A DNA stretch of 18,222 nt from assembly GCA_938002705.1 (NCBI GenBank), contig CALLAG010000284.1, forward strand, positions 1 through 18,222. The letters run 5' to 3'. Source of the DNA: an uncultured Saprospiraceae bacterium (GTDB taxonomy: Bacteria > Bacteroidota > Bacteroidia > Chitinophagales > Saprospiraceae). Position 1 is the first letter of the stretch. Each line of letters starts with the position of its first letter. Shown here in pieces: positions 18,001 to 18,222 of the stretch. Position numbers and translations under genes: made by a program. Below the pieces are notes generated by a model. It saw only the letters and a program-made list of their open reading frames with translations. It searched no databases and was not told the DNA's origin.

Positions 18001-18222
18001 ACTGGACCTACAGAGCCAGGTGACTACTTCCTTAAAGCTTATATAGGCGGAGCAATCTGTCCTAATATATCTAACATCGTAACATTAGAAGGAAAAGAAT
18101 GTGTCGATCTTGAATTAGAAAAAACAATTACTAATATTCCGACGCCAGTAATCTTAGGGAGTCAGATCACTTATGAGATAGAAGTATGTAACATCGCTGA
18201 TGAAGACTTAGGTCTTAAGTTT
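12004..18222 (+). CDS. Giant secreted Cys-rich beta-sandwich repeat protein, 3' end outside the window
   Basis: The frame is open from the ATG at 12004 to the last base: 2073 codons with no stop, so the C-terminus is missing. It starts with a signal peptide (MKKSFTTFTAIKTLAVLFS, then LVFTQQLFAQ), cleaved probably before C30. The visible part is a chain of beta-sandwich-like modules of about 150-350 residues. Many open with a Cys-Gly or Cys-Glu and a V-x-V-x-N-type strand, for example at C53, C352, C982, about C1371, C1533 and C1690. Several close with CP-containing motifs (C299, C554, C1105). An Ig-like segment (about 1960-2030) leads into a DUF11-like repeat from about 2033 (LELEKTITNIPTPV). 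I count about 84 cysteines. A 125-residue stretch (681-805) has none. Family knowledge suggests more DUF11 repeats and a C-terminal T9SS signal beyond the edge. It is probably a surface adhesin or matrix protein; its ligand is unknown. Confidence 0.85.
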   Translation, partial: MKKSFTTFTAIKTLAVLFSLVFTQQLFAQCPTIQFVDLRGTPGFPQTDDLNVCGEADTLSILMFTDAPGDIQGFEFTLNMVSGMRYAGFEEAHYGGCTSISNSDPDISNPSFIGGGITCGDIFVANIGITADCSVDLANNDYLIEIEYSYTYFPPTGGFIKCSGVETLENDFNGAMKVPVLNMFTPQPIDVTVTSLGAPACQTFTVSQDGLQASLDEFKFAVCGIDIGSSSPISVSSMTANGMDILAGAVFNPADTTITACIDNSFFANNGSPNANGTPDQFDTAEQMSFEVCYEVANCPSGADIPFSYKAWYGCFDEICLQTGQSSFLKVRPTGSQLPTITASLDNGIEICGEDAKVSATVTNPNTDTDQNVYTDISLGFQACGMDAFNITDVMINGVSVPPLFEIIGDDINIDLSMNTDPNIGLVDYDGDGFLDDLPGGAAPLDIMVFFSLACGVGGDGGCPEINCPNVQFYLSGKTNCGNNFQGFPPTGGFNLQYGQEAVSNPGETVVAGTTMGYDFGTYSSDGAPINNTNSSTIEVEFCYEFAQENIADCPSGGETKMVAHFGGPAFIMADLEVVPGTVMMDDGSGYVSVPDGDVTLTPTSAATSTLEINAGNNNPTLCYKYELRLDECHCGPPQYVAVDQQIVSVCSDCTPDCEIVKGCRSTLLRADPNCTPCPCMAQYVPVKTERKNLGYVDKAMTQKITREELIAAGGAVDLSRFMPGDTLWHQGYWELLDEDLLHLDDPARWLFAFRMQTLSGSTTSGEVQAALPLTWEAGSMILNEMRIENPDGTIHIVDMSTLPACAVDPTADSPSVNSFDTHWETPWGDDPNTGYNCTSTTWEGYDGNQTVFEMWNFDRMEEVNSINPNIAVFHTRGTGDCATEFIETYGITEGTKIHFDFCAPMIKNPLREMAKILGEAPPEATTVRIVEQFNANGFDEIAGTRAYAFAASESGCQESVPFEVSCPGGIKSETNITIDNCGGTVEHTFVVDAFAGPPGDEWFTYEYRPLIELHDIEMPVISPLAYCNSAEIIQNGRITPVVVDSTINMSCSPVAGYDDDLCAVDEGTTGAIVMDLFDQVGGQLGIGLDNCDTLRIVYDYCMICPAPIEGLLDYELKVDWCYPGGLPNQCQIDAATFYNPRNNGGSTTLGDEANAAGFVGATYHNVSYYDLFNLDTIFCKIDDTQGVVFIDDQSTPTMPVTATNADGSDLIVAGSPGTSIEVKEIEFCNPDPMDATGFSGYVTVPNAVLFQGACLDAAGSMPLVTSLISDDGQTKKYMVEFPTDVLASGDCVSVFVKSTLLFCPEPGSIPPEICTGASSGCSPAEVRAAIGGSGACSSSEVCYAYLFGEADLQTEWFSFPECVELCEEIELFVRVKNVKDLPLLDIAPNFTLPFGMSVVPGSWEVAYPGGTVDMMGNFGAWTGVPDPDVVSGFDYGWSDDALWNSDIDMNGLPGVSAALDSNNVSFRFLVTTNCDEFLSGSKPSTETQTADPCGPEPLSSGTVESPALIVKGADPADFAQILAVASPSELYCGGLINQFGLTALNVSDKPTTDSVVTCILIPGDFLDYTPGSVMFTNGFVPSYITETPIGNDIQVCVHSPALPPGEAWSLTFEAAMREDAPCGEIPIGADIKSVVESVTCVPGPPDECDVFVQNSLNPVILVDLRPPLATDAVRASMDCTTGNDPVQVCYEIDLSNPGPAYNGNVRVGIHDDVTANGVLESFDTELNGMDHAVSLAPGETTTVTMCLDVAAIQACPIIIKQTYETDCDCDSEETPIMDLSPAFIADLEECVVLCPTQPLELETCGGYDISLEPAAGGVISDDGMGNLSVVLNDGFGIPGTDPVKLVVTGTTGECEIMDMVELKSIGDWVPTDKVADICENDCVDLDLEIPAELEDGATITWTPALGLDDPTSATPEACDLTADQVYNVEISFGESCVFNIDYTVTYNPNGVTTITGEEFCLCQEAGTLTGAAGFASYEWYSIQSGAEILEFIGTTNTWTGPTEPGDYFLKAYIGGAICPNISNIVTLEGKECVDLELEKTITNIPTPVILGSQITYEIEVCNIADEDLGLKF

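Overview
The window is AT-rich, gene-dense bacterial DNA from the phylum Bacteroidota, most likely family Saprospiraceae (class Saprospiria). The lineage call rests on type IX secretion (T9SS) type A sorting domains at the C-termini of two proteins, a choice-of-anchor V type protein, and a very large Cys-rich surface protein with HYR-like, dockerin-like and cohesin-like domains. Bacteroidota-style gene starts without clear Shine-Dalgarno sites also fit. It is made from remembered family architecture, not from a search.

Region 1 (125-4302, + strand) looks like an operon. It holds a small secreted protein with one DsbD-alpha-type domain, a long DsbD-like transmembrane thiol reductase with two such domains in tandem plus a C-terminal thioredoxin domain, and a TPR lipoprotein only 7 bp downstream. 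Region 2 (4299-5105, - strand) encodes a secreted T9SS cargo protein with a CX4CH motif. It converges on the TPR gene so tightly that the two stop codons overlap. Region 3 (5274-7094, + strand) is an ABCB/MsbA-type ABC exporter half-transporter, transcribed divergently from region 2.

Region 4 (7095-18222, + strand) holds two large secreted, Cys-rich proteins, each after an unusually long intergenic region (372 and 529 bp). The first has 1335 residues and ends dockerin-like / cohesin-like / T9SS sorting signal. The second starts at 12004 and stays open to the end of the window (2073 codons seen, no stop). It is a chain of Cys-containing beta-sandwich-like modules entering a DUF11-like repeat at the window edge. 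Both intergenic regions carry the same short sequence blocks in the same order, which suggests a shared promoter/leader and co-regulation. Intrinsic-terminator-like hairpins lie in both.

A possible connecting theme, which is inference, is that the disulfide-handling operon sits close to genes for secreted proteins with dozens of cysteines. No RNA gene, CRISPR array, transposase or phage gene was seen.
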